From the NCBI GenBank assembly GCA_946408315.1, contig CAMJRV010000086.1, positions 1 through 8,356 on the forward strand: a DNA stretch of 8,356 nucleotides, in the 5' to 3' direction. The stretch is from an uncultured Bacillota bacterium (GTDB lineage: Bacteria; Bacillota; Clostridia; Peptostreptococcales; Anaerovoracaceae). The translations under genes and the position numbers were made by a program. Shown one piece after another: positions 6,189 to 8,356 of this stretch; the first letter of the stretch is position 1; the number at the start of each line of letters is the position of its first letter. A model generated the notes under the pieces. It searched no databases. It was not told the origin of the DNA and saw nothing but the letters and a program-made list of their open reading frames with translations.

Positions 6189-7188
6189 TATTCTCTTCAT
6201 ACTCCTTTTCCCCCCTTTCCTGATACTCCTTCACCATCCTGCAGAACTCCTCGCTTATCCGGTACACCGTCCTGTTATCCGATACGAGATACCGGTCTTC
6301 CAGGTTGATCAGGGCAGCCATATACCGCGAATGCCACGGTCCGAAGATGAACTCAATCGTCTCTTCCTGTTCCGGGTTCCTCTGCAGTTCGGCCCCGGAA
6401 ATCTCCCTGTCTGCGACTGGTCCATCTGCGAAGAAAGCCTCCGAGAGCTGCTTGAAATAGGCCCCGCGTTCTCCGGCATCATCGCCGTAATAGCCATCCC
6501 CCCCATGTTCATAGTGAAGCATAAATCCGCTTACGTCTTCAAATTTCTGGTTCTTTTCCACAGCAAGGTGATTGGCAAGGAACGTTCCACCCACAGCCAG
6601 GGAAATGACGATAGCCCATACCGCGGCAAATTTGAGGTATTTTGTGAGGGTAAAGATTCTCTTATCCCCAGTGAAAAAACCGATGCTCCCGTAAATCGCT
6701 CCGCCCACCAGCGTCGCAATTCCAAATTCCGCAGCAGCAGAAGCCAGATACGATTGAGGGAAAAACTCGTTCAAAAATGCCCTGGACGAAAGGGAAGAAT
6801 AGTCGGCCCATTGCCCGGCAGAATAGATAAAGTCATGATTGTGAAGCGTTACATGAATCATCTCGCTGATTTTATAGGGAATTCCGATGATGATTTTCAG
6901 CGGCAGAAAGTCAGTGACATAATACTTGACGCTGAACCACCCCAGGATGAGTCCCACGACGGTGAAGACGACAATTCGCCTCGTCCCCTTATCATAGTGC
7001 TCTACCTGCTCCTTCAGATTGCCCCCCGAAAATTCTGCCTCCGGCAACCGGATTGCCTCCTCCCCCGCCAGAAAACCCTCCACAAGGGCCTGGCACTGAT
7101 CGCACACCTCCAGATGAGCTTCTATTTCCGGGTCCTGAACATCGCCCTTCAGATATTCCAGGACCTGATCTTTTTTCTCACATTTCAT
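6169..7188 (-). CDS. Zinc-finger anti-sigma factor with three membrane segments
   Basis: Membrane protein predicted to hold the ECF sigma factor of the preceding gene inactive until a signal arrives. The N-terminus carries the ZAS (zinc-finger anti-sigma) signature H-x3-C-x2-C: His25, Cys29 and Cys32, within an amphipathic helix region of about 40 residues. Hydrophobic segments lie near 71-91, 148-172 and 185-207. About 55 residues between the first two segments and about 130 residues at the C-terminus are predicted outside the cell and are the likely sensory parts. I recognise no named sensor domain there. At 339 residues it is larger than a simple one-segment ZAS protein. ATG 7188 overlaps the sigma stop as ATGA and has AGGTGG at 7198-7193, which suggests coupled 1:1 synthesis of the pair. 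Assignment as anti-sigma rests on the motif plus its place directly behind the sigma gene. Confidence 0.88.
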   Translation of the reverse strand: MKCEKKDQVLEYLKGDVQDPEIEAHLEVCDQCQALVEGFLAGEEAIRLPEAEFSGGNLKEQVEHYDKGTRRIVVFTVVGLILGWFSVKYYVTDFLPLKIIIGIPYKISEMIHVTLHNHDFIYSAGQWADYSSLSSRAFLNEFFPQSYLASAAAEFGIATLVGGAIYGSIGFFTGDKRIFTLTKYLKFAAVWAIVISLAVGGTFLANHLAVEKNQKFEDVSGFMLHYEHGGDGYYGDDAGERGAYFKQLSEAFFADGPVADREISGAELQRNPEQEETIEFIFGPWHSRYMAALINLEDRYLVSDNRTVYRISEEFCRMVKEYQERGEKEYEENNGENAD

Positions 7189-7706
7189 AGATCCACCTCT
7201 CCCATTCGTCCCGCTTCTGCTTCATACAGTTTTTTCAGTCTCGTTCTCGCCCGGTAGATTCTGACCTTTACCACAGGCTCGGTCAGCCCCATGACTCCGG
7301 CGATGTCCGCATAGGACAACCCTTCGTAATCCCGGAGGATCAAAACGGTACGATCGGATTCGTTCAGCTTTAAAAGAAGCTCCTGGATTTCTCTCCGCCG
7401 CTCCGATTGCAGGATAATCGCTTCCGGGGACGGCTCCGACGCCGGAATTTGGCTGTAAATGGCTTCATCTCCCAGCAAAAACGGCTTCTTCTTTCGGGCA
7501 TAGGACAAAAAGGTGTTGCGTGCAATCGTCATGCACCACGCCTTTAAATGGCTCTCTTCCCGGAGCTTTTTATATCCCAGATAGATTTTCAGGAAGGTTT
7601 CCTGTGACAGGTCCTGCGCCGTCTGCTCCTCCTGGGTCATATAAAAAAGATATCCATAAATTGCGCTCTCGTATTCCCGGTAGATTTCCCCGAACCGCTC
7701 CTTCAT
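7185..7706 (-). CDS. RNA polymerase ECF-type sigma-70 factor
   Basis: Alternative sigma factor that redirects RNA polymerase to a small regulon, here including its own operon. Its 173 residues are a normal ECF size. Region 2 spans about 5-72, with the core-binding QDLSQETFLKIY at 31-42 and the -10-recognising stretch around HLKAWCMTIARNTF at 53-66. A variable linker (about 75-103) follows. Region 4 spans about 104-158, with a helix-turn-helix (EGLSYADIAGVMG, then VKVRIYRARTRLKKL) that reads the -35 element. Regions 1 and 3 are absent, as expected for ECF factors. I prefer ATG 7706 because AAAGGA at 7721-7716 lies 9 nt before it. ATG 7739 is in frame, but it has no ribosome binding site and would nearly coincide with the predicted transcription start. 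It overlaps the anti-sigma gene by 4 nt. The subgroup and inducing signal are unknown. Confidence 0.94.
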   Translation of the reverse strand: MKERFGEIYREYESAIYGYLFYMTQEEQTAQDLSQETFLKIYLGYKKLREESHLKAWCMTIARNTFLSYARKKKPFLLGDEAIYSQIPASEPSPEAIILQSERRREIQELLLKLNESDRTVLILRDYEGLSYADIAGVMGLTEPVVKVRIYRARTRLKKLYEAEAGRMGEVDL

Positions 7707-7715
7707 CTGACGGAA

Positions 7716-7721
7716 TCCTTT
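7716..7721 (-). promoter_or_regulatory. Ribosome binding site that fixes the sigma factor start
   Basis: AAAGGA on the minus strand lies 9 nt before ATG 7706. It lies inside the longer open frame that begins at ATG 7739, and that ATG has only an AT-rich tract upstream. The site therefore argues for the shorter 173-residue protein. Confidence 0.6.
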
Positions 7722-7748
7722 CGTTTGATGATCGATCATTCGTATATA

Positions 7749-7775
7749 TAACGCATCATATCATAAAAAGTTACA
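7749..7775 (-). promoter_or_regulatory. ECF-type promoter of the sigma/anti-sigma operon
   Basis: On the minus strand TGTAAC (7775-7770), followed by a run of T, is separated by exactly 16 bp from CGTTA (7753-7749). An AAC-containing -35 box with a CGT-containing -10 box at about 16-17 bp is the pattern of Firmicute ECF promoters such as those of B. subtilis SigX, SigW, SigM and SigV. Transcription would begin near 7742, leaving a leader of about 36 nt before ATG 7706. Its position suggests the sigma factor drives its own operon, which is common in this class. A TATGAT-like sequence lies inside the spacer, but I see no matching -35 box for it. Confidence 0.7.
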
Positions 7776-7778
7776 CAT

Positions 7779-7834
7779 AAAAATGCTCCCTCCGGAACAT
7801 GCGGGTTTTTCAGCCGCACTCCTGAAGGGAGCAT
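7779..7834 (-). terminator. Rho-independent terminator of the amidohydrolase gene
   Basis: ATGCTCCCT (7783-7791) pairs perfectly with AGGGAGCAT (7826-7834). Inner pairs are interrupted by mismatches, and a second inner stem forms from TGCGG (7800-7804) with CCGCA (7814-7818). Read on the minus strand, the hairpin ends in a run of five T (7783-7779). It lies 47 nt after the amidohydrolase stop codon and just before the ECF promoter, so it would insulate the sigma operon from read-through. The base of the stem overlaps the first T of the run. Confidence 0.75.
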
Positions 7835-7880
7835 GCCATAAAAGACTGTGCCATTATCTTTCAGTAAACTTTCGCATGCT

Positions 7881-8356
7881 TTACGATATCTGCAATAAAA
7901 GGTTCTCTACCGTATCCAGCAGCAGCTGTGCGCCCCGGATCAGATCCTCCGGGTCCGTATCCTCAAAAGGAACATGGCTTCTGCCTCCGATGCTCGGCAC
8001 GAACAGCATGCCGGAAGGGACATGGGGGGCGATGACACAGGTGTCGTGCACCGCGCCGCTGTCGATGATCCGGTGGCTGATCCCTGCTTTCGACGCCAGC
8101 CTGTCGATAAGCGCCACGATTCCGCCGTCCATGTGAAACGGGCTTGATTCGGCGACGGTCCGGATTTCACAGGAGACGCCTCTCTCCACTGCAATCCTCC
8201 CGATCTCCCCTTCGATTCCGCTGAGAACCCGGCGGATCGTTTCCTCCCGCTTTTCTCTCACCTCTACCGTGAATACGACTTTCTCAGGAATGACGTTGGA
8301 GCAGTTGGGATGGACGGAAACCTTTCCGACGGTGGCTACGACGATCCCTTCCGGAT
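7881..8356 (-). CDS. M20-family amidohydrolase (allantoate amidohydrolase / N-carbamoyl-L-amino-acid hydrolase type), C-terminal part
   Basis: Cytoplasmic zinc-dependent enzyme of the hydantoinase/carbamoylase branch of peptidase family M20, which cleaves N-carbamoyl groups or allantoate in nitrogen scavenging. The gene runs off the right edge. About 157 residues are visible, starting P-E-G-I-V-V-A-T-V-G-K. Typical features are the VSVHPNCSNVIPEKVVFTVE strand of the dimerisation (lid) domain, the GAVHDTCVIAPHVPSGM segment (usually G-x-x-H-D-A) and the end motif FVPSIGGRSHVPFED, whose His corresponds to a metal ligand in characterised members. A leucine-rich final helix follows, as in full-length relatives. 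The GTG at 8261 is an internal codon, since the frame stays open with family sequence up to the edge. The earlier metal ligands are outside the window, so activity and exact substrate cannot be judged. A hairpin terminator follows the gene. Confidence 0.9.
   Translation of the reverse strand, partial: PEGIVVATVGKVSVHPNCSNVIPEKVVFTVEVREKREETIRRVLSGIEGEIGRIAVERGVSCEIRTVAESSPFHMDGGIVALIDRLASKAGISHRIIDSGAVHDTCVIAPHVPSGMLFVPSIGGRSHVPFEDTDPEDLIRGAQLLLDTVENLLLQIS

Noticed and set aside
6148..7257. A 369-codon open frame on the plus strand opposite the anti-sigma gene
   Set aside because: The minus strand here encodes a ZAS protein coupled to a sigma gene by ATGA. The antisense translation is low-complexity, proline- and arginine-rich, and resembles nothing I know.
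1..8356. CRISPR array, tRNA, rRNA, transposase, prophage or toxin-antitoxin genes
   Set aside because: I saw no regularly spaced direct repeats, no cloverleaf candidates and no such protein families on either strand.

Overview
The window carries three blocks of ordinary bacterial genes and a few well-defined regulatory sites. Strong AGGAGG-type ribosome binding sites, ATGA start/stop overlaps, moderate GC content, a zinc-finger anti-sigma/ECF sigma pair and an Opp/Nik-type importer all suggest a Firmicute, probably an anaerobic clostridium of the Lachnospiraceae/Eubacteriales kind. This is inference: no rRNA or other marker gene is present.

Block 1 (1-4305, plus strand) is a five-gene ABC import operon. 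It holds the C-terminal part of a family 5 solute-binding protein (its 5' end lies outside the window), two inner-membrane permeases and two ATPases. Gene order and protein types fit the peptide/nickel/opine importer family (Dpp, Opp, Nik and Cnt types). The binding protein would capture substrate outside the cell, the two permeases would form the channel and the two unequal ATPases would power it. The substrate cannot be read from the sequence. A 105-nt stem-loop with a perfect 21-bp outer stem separates the permease genes from the ATPase genes. It is the most striking non-coding structure in the window.

Block 2 (4319-5465, minus strand) is a galactose mutarotase/aldose 1-epimerase gene facing the transporter operon tail to tail, with only 13 nt between stop codons. 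It has its own sigma-A-like promoter, and a GTGCT-5-AGCAC dyad overlaps the -35 box and spacer.

Block 3 (5484-7775, minus strand) is a signal-response operon: ECF sigma factor, zinc-finger anti-sigma factor with three predicted membrane segments, and a third membrane protein of unknown function. The genes overlap and are probably translationally coupled. An ECF-type promoter (TGTAAC, 16 bp, CGTTA) precedes the sigma gene and suggests autoregulation. The third protein has the same predicted membrane topology as the anti-sigma factor but no zinc finger.

At the right edge (7881-8356, minus strand) is the C-terminal part of an M20-family amidohydrolase (allantoate amidohydrolase/N-carbamoyl-amino-acid hydrolase type). 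A hairpin with a U-run follows it and ends just before the sigma operon promoter. I see no CRISPR array, tRNA, rRNA, transposase or phage gene. No part of the window can be called a new system with confidence; the stem-loop and the sigma/anti-sigma/third-protein cassette are the best leads.
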